Source: Peristeroidobacter soli (lineage in GTDB: Bacteria > Pseudomonadota > Gammaproteobacteria > Steroidobacterales > Steroidobacteraceae). Taken from it: a DNA stretch of 64,000 bases. The notes below the pieces were generated by a model, which was not told where the DNA came from, ran no database searches, and worked only from the letters and a program-made list of their open reading frames with translations. The stretch lies in the NCBI RefSeq assembly GCF_004138485.1, contig NZ_ML142848.1, forward strand, positions 1 through 64,000, read 5' to 3'. The position numbers and the translations under genes were made by a program. Of the stretch, positions 1 to 9,224 are shown piece after piece (the first letter of the stretch is position 1; each line of letters opens with the position of its first letter).

Positions 1-1
1 C

Positions 2-829
2 AGCGGCCGGAATTGTTTGATCGGCTTCACCGACGTGGCGCCCGTGAAATGCATCTTTGGCGCGAGCGATGCCGCCAAGACCGTGGTGCTGTTCGGGGAT
101 TCGCACGCCGATCAGTGGTCCACCCCACTCGCCTCTTTAGCGAGCGCGCGCGGCTGGCGCTTGGTCACCGTTCTGAAGGCCTCTTGCGCAGTCTCGGACA
201 TCCCCTCCTACAGCCCTCGGCTGCGTCGAGACTGGCCGGAATGTGCCGAATGGCGCGCGCGGGCCATTGAGGAGATTCGCCAGTTGCAGCCCACCATGGT
301 GATCGTCTCTCAATACTCGAGCGGCTACGTCCGTGGCCCGTGGAGCGCTCGCGGCAAGCACGCCGTCACGCACGACGCCTGGGAAGCCGGCTTGCGCAGG
401 ACGTTGAGTCGACTGCGAGAAACGAATGCCTCCATCCTGCTCTTGCGCGACAGCCCGTCCCCCGGAAGAAACGTCGGTACATGCATCGCACGTTCGCGCT
501 GGCGCGGGCTATCCGAGTCGAACTGCGACACGCCTCGGATCGACGCACTCGACCCCGCGATATCGCCGCTCGAGCGCGCCGTGGCCACCTCGATGGGGGC
601 CCGCTTCGGCGATCTGTCGGCCCAGTTCTGCGATGACACGACCTGTCCGAGCATGCGTTCAGGCATCCTCGTTTATCGGGATGCGAATCACATGACCACG
701 GCGTTCGCCGCGCGCCAGGCGGCGAACTTGGAACCGATGCTCGAGCCGATGCTCGAGGGCACGTTGATGAGTCAGGAAGCGCCGAGGTCCTCGGGGTTGC
801 CGCGAGACTCGCATCCGCGAGCCAGGTGA
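2..829 (+). CDS. SGNH domain of a membrane O-acyltransferase (5' partial)
   Basis: The frame is already open at the window edge, so only the C-terminal part is seen. It is an SGNH-hydrolase-like domain of the kind fused behind acyltransferase-3 membrane domains (OafA/YrhL family), which O-acylate surface polysaccharides. Block I is visible as GDSHAD about 25 residues in, and the C-terminal catalytic block as DANHMTT near residue 230, giving the Ser and Asp/His residues. The membrane half must lie upstream. The tail after the last block runs antisense to the metE remnant, so the last residues may not be conserved. The family assignment is fairly sure; the acyl substrate is unknown. Confidence 0.75.
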   Translation, partial: SGRNCLIGFTDVAPVKCIFGASDAAKTVVLFGDSHADQWSTPLASLASARGWRLVTVLKASCAVSDIPSYSPRLRRDWPECAEWRARAIEEIRQLQPTMVIVSQYSSGYVRGPWSARGKHAVTHDAWEAGLRRTLSRLRETNASILLLRDSPSPGRNVGTCIARSRWRGLSESNCDTPRIDALDPAISPLERAVATSMGARFGDLSAQFCDDTTCPSMRSGILVYRDANHMTTAFAARQAANLEPMLEPMLEGTLMSQEAPRSSGLPRDSHPRAR

Positions 830-837
830 TATTGCCC

Positions 838-1241
838 ACACCGCCGCCCAGGCTGTGCAACTTTCGCAATGCCTCGATGTAGACGGGCACGAGTTTCGAA
901 ATCCGTGTGCTCCGGCAGTAAGCCGCGTCCGCGCGCTTCTTCCCCAAGGAAACATACGTCAGCGGTCCTACCAGCACCGGACGCGTTTGAATCCCGAGCG
1001 CCCGCGCCTGCGAGTATTCGTCGAATACCTTGGACGACGACAGTTTGAATGTTTGATTGGCCGCGAACTCCGGCACCAGATAGTGATAATTGGTGTCGAA
1101 CCACTTCGACATTTCCATCGCCGTCACATCCCGGGCGCCGCGAGCCATGGTGAATCCCGCGAGCAGGATCGGACCAAAGCGAGGATGCGACGGAGTGCCG
1201 GCGGAAAGAACGTATCCGCGAGCAAGACCCGCCAGCTCCAC
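838..1241 (-). pseudogene. metE: metE remnant (B12-independent methionine synthase fragment)
   Basis: About 105 residues match the N-terminal half of cobalamin-independent methionine synthase: ARG..VTAMEMSKWFDTNYHY, LVPEF, RPVLVGPLTYVSLGK and LVPVYIEALRKL appear in family order. The first roughly 95 residues and everything after about residue 195, including the zinc-binding catalytic half, are missing. The frame then runs into sequence antisense to the acyltransferase gene. It lies directly behind an intact-looking cobalamin riboswitch on the same strand, the usual arrangement for metE, which is repressed by B12. The gene is dead, which implies the cell relies on B12-dependent MetH. Confidence 0.8.
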
Positions 1242-1284
1242 CCCTCGAGAGCCCGACAGCCGACATCGCGCAATGGTTGTTACG

Positions 1285-1497
1285 CGACGGCCAGGGCAGG
1301 TCTTCGGACTCTCAGGCGGAAATCATCGCGAGCATGATTCGATCTAGTGGCGGTCGCTTCCCAGGCGCTTGCGCCCAGTGCCATGACCACGGTCGTTCCT
1401 GAATACCGCTGCGGGGCAGTTCCGGCATTGGGTTCATATAACAACCCGCACCGGATTCCCTATTAAGTCCGCTCGTTGAGGGCGGACACCGCTGGCG
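1285..1497 (-). ncRNA. Cobalamin riboswitch in front of the metE remnant
   Basis: Read on the minus strand, the cobalamin aptamer elements occur in order: GGTGTCC near the 5' end, AATAGGGAATCCGGTG, the B12-box segment CTGCCCCGCAGCGGTA, TGGGAAG, and GAGTCCGAAGACCTGCC at 1292-1308. The aptamer looks intact although the gene it served is reduced to a fragment that starts about 20-40 bases downstream. In other bacteria this class represses metE when B12 is present. Confidence 0.85.
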
Positions 1498-1503
1498 GGA
1501 GGA

Positions 1504-1533
1504 AAGATAAAGTTGCCGTCGGGGCCGCGGCAA
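1504..1533 (-). promoter_or_regulatory. Candidate sigma-70 promoter for the metE-side riboswitch
   Basis: On the minus strand TTGCCG and TATCTT are separated by 18 bases. Predicted initiation falls at about 1497, where the riboswitch begins. The boxes are only moderately close to consensus; the position is the main support. Confidence 0.45.
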
Positions 1534-1614
1534 TGCGCGCTCTGTTCCGAATCCGCGCGACGCCACGTTATGCCGGGCATAAAGAGTTTTCATCGCGCCC
1601 GGCCGGTACTTTGA

Positions 1615-1644
1615 TTGACCGTCCCGCCCGCGGGTCGGTATCAT
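1615..1644 (+). promoter_or_regulatory. Candidate sigma-70 promoter for the B12 operon
   Basis: TTGACC (1615-1620) and TATCAT (1639-1644) are separated by 18 bases, and initiation would fall just upstream of the plus-strand riboswitch. It diverges from the metE-side promoter, with about 80 bases between the two -35 boxes. Confidence 0.5.
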
Positions 1645-1649
1645 TTTGG

Positions 1650-1860
1650 TCGCTGAGGTGCCGTCCGGGGTCTTCGACCCCGACGGTGAAACGGGAAGCC
1701 AGTGACGTCCATCGAGGGCCATTCTGGCGCTGCCCCCGCAACGGTAAGCGAGTCGATGCGAATCACGATGCCACTGCCCGGCCGCCGGGTGGGAAGGCGA
1801 TTCGAATCCATACTCGCGAGTCCGGAGACCGGCCTCATGCATTGGCACTGATCTGCGGTG
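1650..1860 (+). ncRNA. Cobalamin riboswitch controlling the cobalt/B12 operon
   Basis: The conserved aptamer elements are present in order: GAGGTGCC (1655-1662), GACGGTGAAACGGGAAGCC, the B12 box CGCTGCCCCCGCAACGGTAA, and GAGTCCGGAGACCGGCC (1818-1834). About 105 bases of expression platform follow, with GC-rich inverted segments around 1858-1895, before the cbtB start at 1965. A translational or transcriptional off-switch responding to adenosylcobalamin is expected from the class. It would control cobalt import and cobaltochelatase genes together. Confidence 0.92.
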
Positions 1861-1964
1861 GGCAGGCGTCGGCCGGCGTCTGCATCCCGCGCACTTCGCC
1901 TATCCGATCTCCCCGCCTCCGAAGATTCAGTCGACTTGGCTGGTTCTGTCGTTCGGAGCGCTTC

Positions 1965-2162
1965 ATGGCTTCCAAAGATCTCTTTGCCTCTCCCGCCGTC
2001 GGTCAACAGGCCACCCGGTCGCTGGCTCAGCGCAAGGTCGTGGGCCTGGTGTCGTTGTTTGCCGGCTTGTTCTGCCTGTATTTCGTGGGCTTCGCGCCGA
2101 TGGCTGCGGTTCACAACGCAGCTCACGACACTCGCCACGGCGCCGCTTTTCCCTGCCACTGA
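1965..2162 (+). CDS. cbtB: CbtB, small subunit of predicted cobalt transporter
   Basis: A 65-residue protein with one membrane span (about residues 27-48) and the family's signature C-terminus HDTRHGAAFPCH, whose histidines and cysteine are thought to bind cobalt. The ATG at 1965 is chosen because upstream in-frame codons belong to the riboswitch leader. CbtB normally works with CbtA, which follows after six bases. The class is predicted to import cobalt for B12 synthesis and is commonly riboswitch-controlled, as here. Length and tail are typical for the family. Confidence 0.9.
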   Translation: MASKDLFASPAVGQQATRSLAQRKVVGLVSLFAGLFCLYFVGFAPMAAVHNAAHDTRHGAAFPCH

Positions 2163-2168
2163 TTCGCC

Positions 2169-2888
2169 ATGCTACGAGACACCCTGCTAGCGGCGGCTCT
2201 TTCCGGGCTGGTCGCCGCGCTGCTGCTCACTGTCGTGCAAGCGATGTGGGTCACGCCGTTGATCCTGGAAGCCGAGACCTACGAATCGGCGGGCGCAGCT
2301 CCACCGCACGGTGCCGAGTCGCATGATCATGAGCACGATCATGGCGACGCCGAGGAGTGGGAGCCTGCCAATGGATGGGAGCGCACGAGCTTCACGCTCG
2401 CGGCCAATCTCGTGATGGGATTGGGTTATGGCCTGGTGCTCATCGGCGTGTATTCATTGTGGCGTCAGCCGGGTGGACTCTGGAGTGGCGTGGCCTTCGG
2501 CGTCGCCGGCTTCATCGTTTTCTTCGCAGCCCCGTCGCTCGGCCTGCCTCCGGAATTGCCGGGCACCGTCGCAGCTCCAGTGCAGGAACGCCAACTGTGG
2601 TGGGCCATGACCGCGCTGCTCACCGGCGGCGCGCTGCTGCTGGTGTTCTCCAGCCCGTTTTCGTGGGTCAAGGCGGCCGCGGCTGTCGTGCTGGCAATTG
2701 CGCCGCACGTTCTCATCGTCGCACCGACACCCGAAGTGCACGCCGCGCTGGCACCGGAAGAATTGCAACATCGCTTTCAGCTTGCGACCACCTTCGCGAA
2801 TGCCGCCTTCTGGATCTTTCTCGGCGCGGCATCGAGTCTCGCGTTTCACAAACTGACGTCGTCGCATGGACGGCTCAGCGAGGCCTGA
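2169..2888 (+). CDS. cbtA: CbtA, membrane subunit of predicted cobalt transporter
   Basis: A 239-residue integral membrane protein with about five or six hydrophobic spans. A His/Asp-rich loop after the first span (HDHEHDHGD near residues 53-61) is a plausible metal-collecting site. Family recognition rests on the N-terminus, the loop position and the cbtB neighbour. It is likely co-translated with cbtB and overlaps the next gene by 23 bases. It should act in the inner membrane to bring cobalt in for the chelatase encoded downstream. Confidence 0.88.
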   Translation: MLRDTLLAAALSGLVAALLLTVVQAMWVTPLILEAETYESAGAAPPHGAESHDHEHDHGDAEEWEPANGWERTSFTLAANLVMGLGYGLVLIGVYSLWRQPGGLWSGVAFGVAGFIVFFAAPSLGLPPELPGTVAAPVQERQLWWAMTALLTGGALLLVFSSPFSWVKAAAAVVLAIAPHVLIVAPTPEVHAALAPEELQHRFQLATTFANAAFWIFLGAASSLAFHKLTSSHGRLSEA

Positions 2889-3288
2889 TCGCTCCACGGA
2901 GCGCGAACCGGTGGCTGTCGAGGCTGCGATCGAGCTCTTTGTCTGCGACACCTGCCGCTATCGGCCGGACCAGCGCGAATGCGAAGGCCGCAGCGGCGGC
3001 GTGCAGCTTGCCGAGCATCTCGAACGTCAACTGAGTGACGCGCCCATGGCAGGCGTCCAGCTCCGTCGCGTCTCGTGTTTGATGGCGTGCTCACGTCATT
3101 GCACCGTGCACATTCGCTCCGCCGGAAAGTTTGGCTATCTGATCGGCGACTTCCCGCCGGACGCGGCGAGCGCGGCGACCGTGCTCACCTACGTGGATCT
3201 GTATCGGCAGTCCGACACCGGGCAAGTCCCTTATCGATCCTGGCCTCAGGCCATCAAGGGCCATTTCATCGCCCGCACTCCTCCCTGA
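2866..3288 (+). CDS. DUF1636 metal-binding protein, ferredoxin-like
   Basis: A 140-residue soluble protein of the DUF1636 type. It has CDTC near residue 28 and a second cysteine group CLMACSRHC around residues 69-77, a pattern resembling thioredoxin-like [2Fe-2S] ferredoxins. Members cluster with cobW and cobN in B12 operons and may handle cobalt or electrons there; this is inference. Its start overlaps the cbtA end by 23 bases. A GTG further in (VAVEAAIELF) is an alternative start. No transmembrane segment is seen. Confidence 0.75.
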   Translation: MDGSARPDRSTEREPVAVEAAIELFVCDTCRYRPDQRECEGRSGGVQLAEHLERQLSDAPMAGVQLRRVSCLMACSRHCTVHIRSAGKFGYLIGDFPPDAASAATVLTYVDLYRQSDTGQVPYRSWPQAIKGHFIARTPP

Positions 3289-3305
3289 TTCGAACCGGAC
3301 GCGCC

Positions 3306-4385
3306 ATGTCACAATCCGCCAGCGCCACGCGCATTCCCGTCACCATCGTCACCGGCTTCCTCGGCAGCGGCAAAACCACGCTGCTACGGAATGTCTTGCA
3401 GATGGAGCACGGCAAGCGCCTGGCCGTCATCATCAACGAATTCGGCGAGCTCGGCATCGACCGCGAAATTCTCAAGGGCTGCGATATCGGCTGCGAGGAG
3501 CGCGAGCGTGCCGGCACGCTGTATGAGCTGTCGAATGGCTGCCTGTGCTGCACGGTGCAGGAAGAATTTCTGCCGGTCATGCAGCAGCTGGCCGAACGGC
3601 GCGCCGAGATCGATCACCTGCTGATCGAAACCTCGGGACTGGCATTGCCCAAGCCGCTGGTGCAGGCGTTCAACTGGCCGACGATCAAGAACGCGTTCAC
3701 GGTGGACGCGGTCGTGACCGTCGTCGATGGCCCCGCAACCGCCGCCGGTCAGTTCGCCGAGAGCCCCGCGGCCGTGGACCAGCAGCGGCGCGCCGATCCG
3801 AACCTGGATCATGAATCGCCGTTGCACGAGCTGTTCGAGGATCAGCTGATGTCCGCCGATCTGGTCGTCGTGTCCAAGTCGGATCTGATGACGGCCGATC
3901 AAGGCGCGGCCGTCGACTCGATCATTCGTGAAGAAATCCCGCCGACGGTGAAGATCGTCCGTTCCCAGAGCGGCCGGGTCGACCTGAACGTGTTGCTCGG
4001 CGTCGGCGCCGCCGCCGAAGAAACCATTCATCTGCGTCCGGATCATCACAGCGGCCACACGGACGAGAACGGCGAGCACGATCATGACCATGACGCGTTC
4101 GATTCGGTCGTCGTGCGCCTCGGCACAGTCGATCCCGAACAGCTCGTGACCCGGCTCAAACGGCTGGCCGAGCATCATCAGATCTATCGGATCAAAGGAT
4201 TCGCTGCCGTGCCCGGCAAGCCGATGCGGCTGGTGATCCAGGGCGTCGGTCGTCGCTTCGACACCTACTTCGATCGTCGCTGGCGCGACGACGAGGAGCG
4301 TCGTACCACGCTGGTGTTCATTGGCGAAGATCTGGACGCCACCGCGCTCGATACTGCCGTCGCGGACGTCGCGCTCGCCAGCTGA
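3306..4385 (+). CDS. cobW: CobW, GTPase metallochaperone of B12 synthesis
   Basis: A 359-residue G3E-family GTPase. Walker A is GFLGSGKTT at residues 17-25, and the metal-binding CxCC (GCLCC) lies near residue 80. A His/Asp-rich stretch around residues 243-260 (HDHDHD) and a CobW C-terminal domain from about residue 265 follow. It is proposed to deliver cobalt(II) to the CobN-type chelatase during aerobic B12 synthesis. The ATG at 3306 is chosen over an upstream in-frame codon that would overlap DUF1636. Its stop overlaps the cobN start (TGATG), so the two are translationally coupled. Confidence 0.93.
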   Translation: MSQSASATRIPVTIVTGFLGSGKTTLLRNVLQMEHGKRLAVIINEFGELGIDREILKGCDIGCEERERAGTLYELSNGCLCCTVQEEFLPVMQQLAERRAEIDHLLIETSGLALPKPLVQAFNWPTIKNAFTVDAVVTVVDGPATAAGQFAESPAAVDQQRRADPNLDHESPLHELFEDQLMSADLVVVSKSDLMTADQGAAVDSIIREEIPPTVKIVRSQSGRVDLNVLLGVGAAAEETIHLRPDHHSGHTDENGEHDHDHDAFDSVVVRLGTVDPEQLVTRLKRLAEHHQIYRIKGFAAVPGKPMRLVIQGVGRRFDTYFDRRWRDDEERRTTLVFIGEDLDATALDTAVADVALAS

Positions 4386-7300
4386 TGCATCTGTTATCTG
4401 CCAAGGCTGGTGGATATACCGATGCGACGGTCACCGTTCGCATCGAGCAAGAGCCTGCGGACATCGTCATTCTGAGCGCGGCCGATACGACACTGTCGTT
4501 GTTGGCCGCGGCCGCCCGGCGCTTGCCGAATGGCTTTCCGTCGATCCGCATTTGTAACCTCATGCATCTGCGGGCGCCGGCATCGGTCGATTTGTATGTC
4601 GACGAAGTGCTACAGCACGCGCGCGTAGTCGTCGTCGACCATGTCGGCGGCGAGTCCTATTGGGCTTACGGCCTCGAACGTCTGGTGACTCTGTCGAAAG
4701 AGCGCCCGCAAACGTTGGTGTTGTTCTCGGGCGATCGTACCGAAGACCCGAATCTGACCAGCAAGAGCACCGTTCCCTGGCAGCAGTGCGAACAGTTGTT
4801 GCGCTATCTGCGCGAGAGCGGACCGGAGAACGCGGTCGAGTTCTTTGTGAGCCTGGGACACGACTTTCTCGGCTGGCAGCAGCAGCCGCGCCCGCCCCGC
4901 CCGTTCCCGGAAGCGCTCGTCTACGTTCCCGATCATGCAGCGGCAGGGATCGACGCGTGGCGCGCGCGGTGGGTCGCAGGCGCTCCGGTCGTCGCAGTCG
5001 TCTTTTATCGCTCGCATCTATCGGCCGGCAATACCGAGGCCTTCGATGTCTTGATCGCATCGATGCAACGCGCCGGCTTGAATCCTCTGCCGCTTGCGCT
5101 GAACTCGCTCAAGGACCCGCTGTGCTTGCAGGTATTGCGCACGCTATGTTTCGAGCACGACGTCGCGCTCATCCTGAATACAACCGCGTTCGCCACTGCT
5201 GCGTTGGATGATCCAGAACCCGCTCCGCTGGCCGGCACCATTCCAGTGCTGCAAGTCGTGCTCAGCGGCGGCAATCGCGAGGACTGGCAGGCGAACGATC
5301 ACGGCCTCAGCCCCCGTGACATCGCCATGCAAGTGGCGCTGCCTGAAGTGGACGGCCGTATCGTCACTCGCGCCATCAGTTTCAAAGGCGCCGCCTATCG
5401 TTGCGAACGAACTCAGTACGAGCTCTCGAAGTATCAACCGGATCTCGAGCGCGTCGAGTTCGTCGTCGAGCTGAGCCGACGCTGGTGCCGGTTGCGACAG
5501 CTTGCGAACGAAAAAAAGAGGGTCGCGCTGATCATGGCGAACTATCCCTCTCGGGAAGGACGCATCGGCAATGGCGTGGGTCTCGACACGCCGGCCTCGG
5601 TCATCGCGATCCTGCGCGACCTGCAATCTCAAGGCTACGACCTCGCAGATATTCCCGACGATGGCGAGCAATTGCTCGCTCGGTTCCGCGACGGCGTGAC
5701 CAACGATCCAGCGAGCTGGAGCGCGCGTTGGGCCTTTCAGAGTGTCGCGCTCGACGACTATCTCTCCTGGTTCGCACAGCTGCCGACCGAAAACCAACGC
5801 GCGGTGACCGAACGTTGGGGCGATGCTTCGACCGATCCCATGCTTCGGGAGGGCCGATTCATGATCTCCGGCCTGCGGCTGCACAAGATCTTCATCGGCC
5901 TGCAACCCGCCCGTGGTTATGAGATCGATCCGCACTCGACCTATCACAGTCCGGACCTGGTCCCGCCGCATCACTATCTCGCCTGCTATTTCTGGCTGCG
6001 CCATGGCTTCGAGTGCGATGCCATCGTGCACGTCGGCAAACACGGCAATCTCGAATGGCTGCCCGGTAAGAGCGTCGCGCTCGGCAACAGCTGCTGGCCG
6101 GATGTGCTGCTCGGCCCGATGCCGCACTTGTATCCGTTCATCGTCAACGATCCCGGCGAAGGCAGTCAGGCGAAGCGTCGTTCGCAAGCGGTGATCGTCG
6201 ATCATCTGATGCCGCCGCTCACTCGCGCCGAGACCTATGGTCCGTTGCAGGACCTCGAGCGACAGGTCGACGAATACTACGAAGCACTGGTCATCGATCC
6301 GCGCCGTGCGGATATGCTGCGATCGACGATCCTCGCGAATGTCATCTCACAGAATCTGCACCAGGATCTGGGCATCGGCCGACCGGAGAATGCAGAGGCC
6401 GAGCGCGCCCTGCTCGTCCGGACCGATGCCTACTTGTGCGATCTGAAGGAATCGCAGATTCGCGATGGCCTCCATATCTTCGGCTGCTCGCCTCACGGCA
6501 CTCAGCGGCGCGACACGTTACTGGCGCTGGCCCGATTTGCCGTGGGCGACGGCAGGGGTCGCAATGCCGGCCTGCTCGCCGCGCTATCGGCGGATCTGGG
6601 CTTGGAAGGATTCAATCCATTCGACTCCGACTGGACTCGCGAATGGACCGGGGCTCGTCCGGAGCTGCTGATGCGGACGAGCGACAGCGCGTGGCGTCAC
6701 AACGGCGACACCCGCGAGCGGCTCGAAAAACTGGCTGCGACGTTGATTGAGCAGGTCGCGCCTGAGACCGATGCCACACCGCTCGACCTTCAAGGCCAAT
6801 TGCCTCGCACCTTCCAGGTCATGGAACGCTTGCGAACGCATCTGCAGCCGTCGCTCGACAATTGCGGCGCGAGCGAGCTGCAAGGCTTGCGCGATGGCTT
6901 GAACGGCCGCTTCGTTCGCTCCGGTCCGAGCGGCGCGCCCTCTCGCGGTCGACCTGACGTATTGCCCACGGGCAAGAATTTCTATTCCGTCGATACGCGC
7001 GCCGTTCCAACGCCCACCGCATGGCGGCTCGGCTTTGCATCGGCGGCGCAAATGATCGAGCGCTATCTGCAAGAGCATGGCGACTACCCTCGCACCATCG
7101 GTTTGTCCGTCTGGGGCACGGCGACCATGCGCACCGGCGGCGACGACATCGCTCAGGCGCTCGCGCTGATGGGGGTTCGGCCCGTGTGGGCTCAGGGCAG
7201 CCATCGCGTGGCGGACTTCGAAATCCTGCCCGTCTCGATCCTGGACCGACCGCGCATCGATGTCACATTGCGGGTCTCGGGTTTCTTTCGCGACGCCTTC

Positions 7301-8176
7301 ACCAACGTCATCGAGCTGTTCGATGCGGCCGTGCAAGCCGTCGCCGAACTGCCGGAAAGCGAGCATGACAATTTCATCCGCGCTCGCATTCTCAAAGACA
7401 CTCAAAAACTCATCGAGGCCGGCACCGACCGGGACGCAGCTCGCGCGCAGGCAGGTTGGCGGGTCTTCGGCTCCAAGCCCGGCGCTTACGGCGCGGGCCT
7501 GCAATCGCTGATCGACAGCGGCAACTGGTCGACCGACGCCGACTTGAGCGATGCCTATTGCACCTGGGGCGGTTACGCGTACGGCCGCGGAGTTGCAGGT
7601 GTGCCCGCAGTGGCTCGCTTCAGCGAACGGTTGTCGGCCATGCAGCTCGTGGTCCAGAACCAGGACAACCGCGAGCACGACGTGCTCGACTCCAACGACT
7701 ACTACCAGTTTCACGGCGGCATGGCCGCAGCCGTGCGTCACCTGAGCGGCTCCGCGCCAAGCGCCTATCACGCCGACCACAGCAATCCGGAAGCGCCACG
7801 CATCCGCACGTTGCGTGAAGAAATCGGCCGGGTGATCCGCTCGCGCGTGGTGAATCCGAAATGGATCGCCGGCGTGAAGCGCCATGGTTACAAGGGCGCC
7901 TTCGAGATCGCCGATACCGTCGACTATCTGTTCGCCTTCGACGCCACCGCGCACGTGCTCAGCGACTATCAGTACGCGCTGGTCGCCGACGCCTTCGTGA
8001 ACGACGTCGACACGCGCGAATTCATCCTGCGTCACAACGCCAACGCCATGCACGACATCTGCGAACGATTGCTCGAAGCCATCGATCGCGAGCTGTGGGA
8101 ATCGCCCGGCGAGTTCGAATCGACCCTGCGCCGGCACCTGCTCGACGCCGAAGCGCAGCTGGAGACTGTTTCATGA
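4385..8176 (+). CDS. cobN: CobN, large subunit of aerobic cobaltochelatase
   Basis: A 1263-residue protein, normal length for CobN/ChlH chelatase large subunits, which insert cobalt into hydrogenobyrinic acid a,c-diamide using ATP. The family motif VGKHGNLEWLPGK lies at about residues 549-561, and the region GDYPRTIGLSVWGTATMRTGG is in the conserved C-terminal half. It is flanked by cobW and a ChlI-type ATPase rather than cobS/cobT, so the chelatase is the CobN-ChlI-ChlD type. Both its start and stop overlap neighbouring genes by 1-4 bases, indicating a coupled operon. Confidence 0.95.
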   Translation: MHLLSAKAGGYTDATVTVRIEQEPADIVILSAADTTLSLLAAAARRLPNGFPSIRICNLMHLRAPASVDLYVDEVLQHARVVVVDHVGGESYWAYGLERLVTLSKERPQTLVLFSGDRTEDPNLTSKSTVPWQQCEQLLRYLRESGPENAVEFFVSLGHDFLGWQQQPRPPRPFPEALVYVPDHAAAGIDAWRARWVAGAPVVAVVFYRSHLSAGNTEAFDVLIASMQRAGLNPLPLALNSLKDPLCLQVLRTLCFEHDVALILNTTAFATAALDDPEPAPLAGTIPVLQVVLSGGNREDWQANDHGLSPRDIAMQVALPEVDGRIVTRAISFKGAAYRCERTQYELSKYQPDLERVEFVVELSRRWCRLRQLANEKKRVALIMANYPSREGRIGNGVGLDTPASVIAILRDLQSQGYDLADIPDDGEQLLARFRDGVTNDPASWSARWAFQSVALDDYLSWFAQLPTENQRAVTERWGDASTDPMLREGRFMISGLRLHKIFIGLQPARGYEIDPHSTYHSPDLVPPHHYLACYFWLRHGFECDAIVHVGKHGNLEWLPGKSVALGNSCWPDVLLGPMPHLYPFIVNDPGEGSQAKRRSQAVIVDHLMPPLTRAETYGPLQDLERQVDEYYEALVIDPRRADMLRSTILANVISQNLHQDLGIGRPENAEAERALLVRTDAYLCDLKESQIRDGLHIFGCSPHGTQRRDTLLALARFAVGDGRGRNAGLLAALSADLGLEGFNPFDSDWTREWTGARPELLMRTSDSAWRHNGDTRERLEKLAATLIEQVAPETDATPLDLQGQLPRTFQVMERLRTHLQPSLDNCGASELQGLRDGLNGRFVRSGPSGAPSRGRPDVLPTGKNFYSVDTRAVPTPTAWRLGFASAAQMIERYLQEHGDYPRTIGLSVWGTATMRTGGDDIAQALALMGVRPVWAQGSHRVADFEILPVSILDRPRIDVTLRVSGFFRDAFTNVIELFDAAVQAVAELPESEHDNFIRARILKDTQKLIEAGTDRDAARAQAGWRVFGSKPGAYGAGLQSLIDSGNWSTDADLSDAYCTWGGYAYGRGVAGVPAVARFSERLSAMQLVVQNQDNREHDVLDSNDYYQFHGGMAAAVRHLSGSAPSAYHADHSNPEAPRIRTLREEIGRVIRSRVVNPKWIAGVKRHGYKGAFEIADTVDYLFAFDATAHVLSDYQYALVADAFVNDVDTREFILRHNANAMHDICERLLEAIDRELWESPGEFESTLRRHLLDAEAQLETVS

Positions 8177-9189
8177 GCGACGCCATCCGCCCGGTGTTTC
8201 CTTTCTGCGCCATCGTTGGACAGTCGCGGCTGCAGCTGGCGCTGACACTCATCGCCATCGACCCTCGCATCGGCGGTCTGTTGATCGACGGGCCGCGTGG
8301 CACGGCGAAGTCCACGAGTGCCCGCGCGCTCGCCGAGCTGCTGCCCGGCGGCGCATTCGTCACGCTGCCGCTCGGCGCCACTGAAGAAATGCTCATCGGC
8401 TCGCTCAGCGTCGACGCAGCCCTGCAGTCCGGCAAAGTGACGTTCTCCCCCGGACTGCTGGCCAAGGCTCACGGCGGTGTGTTGTATGTCGACGAAGTGA
8501 ACCTGCTGCCCGACGTGCTCGTCGATCAATTGCTTGACGTAGCCGCCAGCGGCGTAAACTTCATCGAGCGCGACGGCGTCTCGCACAAGCATGCGGCCAG
8601 CTTCGCCCTCATCGGCACGATGAATGCGGACGAAGGCGAGCTGCGGCCACAGCTGCAGGATCGGTTCGGTCTGGCACTATCGCTCACCGACTGCACCGAT
8701 TCAGCGATGCGCGCGGATATCGTGAAGTCGCGGCTGGCGTTCGATCTGGATCCCGACGCGTTCCGTCATCGCTTCGCCGAATCGCAGAGCCGGCTACGCG
8801 ACACCATCGCGGCTGCGCGGGCAGCGCTGCCTTCGATCACACTGGGTGACGCGTTGATCACCGAGGTGAGCGAGCTGTGTCTCGCCGCCGGCGTCGAGGG
8901 TTTGCGTGCCGATCTCGTGATCGTTCGTGCCGCTTGCGCCCTCGCTGCCTGGCAGCGCGATCCGCAGGTCACCATCGAGCACGTAAAGCAGGTCGCGCCG
9001 CTCGCTCTTCATCACCGATCGAGCAAGGGAACATCGCAGCAACCGCAGTCGACGCAGCGACCGTCGAAGTCGCAGGAGCAACCGCGCTCGAAGCCGGACG
9101 ATGCCAAATGGGGCGCGATGGCCCCCGCTCCGGTCTCGGCCCTTGCGGCGCCTGCCCTTCAGCCTCCGGCTCAAAAAAAAAGTTTCTGA
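8173..9189 (+). CDS. ChlI/BchI-like AAA+ ATPase of cobaltochelatase (zero-frame product)
   Basis: A 338-residue AAA+ chelatase ATPase. Walker A is GPRGTAKS at residues 40-47, Walker B is VLYVDEVNLL near residue 103, and GTMNADEGELRPQLQDRFGL supplies the sensor and arginine-finger region. A Pro/Gln/Ser-rich linker covers the last 45 residues. The start overlaps the cobN stop (ATGA). Translation in this frame ends at TGA 9187-9189, two codons after a run of nine A. A -1 slip there would continue into the VWA frame, so this may be the short product of a single chlD gene. Confidence 0.9.
   Translation: MSDAIRPVFPFCAIVGQSRLQLALTLIAIDPRIGGLLIDGPRGTAKSTSARALAELLPGGAFVTLPLGATEEMLIGSLSVDAALQSGKVTFSPGLLAKAHGGVLYVDEVNLLPDVLVDQLLDVAASGVNFIERDGVSHKHAASFALIGTMNADEGELRPQLQDRFGLALSLTDCTDSAMRADIVKSRLAFDLDPDAFRHRFAESQSRLRDTIAAARAALPSITLGDALITEVSELCLAAGVEGLRADLVIVRAACALAAWQRDPQVTIEHVKQVAPLALHHRSSKGTSQQPQSTQRPSKSQEQPRSKPDDAKWGAMAPAPVSALAAPALQPPAQKKSF
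9172..9182 (+). other. Candidate -1 ribosomal frameshift site (A9 run)
   Basis: CAAAAAAAAAG spans the end of the ATPase frame. In zero frame it reads CAA AAA AAA AGT; after a -1 slip it reads AAG TTT CTG and enters the VWA frame. The zero-frame stop is only five bases beyond the run. Short arms GCTCA and TGAGC flank the run. Programmed frameshifting that yields two chelatase subunits from one chlD gene has been described in other bacteria. Confidence 0.6.
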
Positions 9190-9224
9190 GCAGCGGGCCG
9201 CGAGGCACGAAGAGCCGTACTGGC

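Noticed and set aside
9172-9182. Treating the A9 run as a plain sequencing error that splits one gene
   Set aside because: The location matches a known type of chlD frameshift signal and the rest of the window shows no similar breaks. An error remains possible and is listed as the refuting test.
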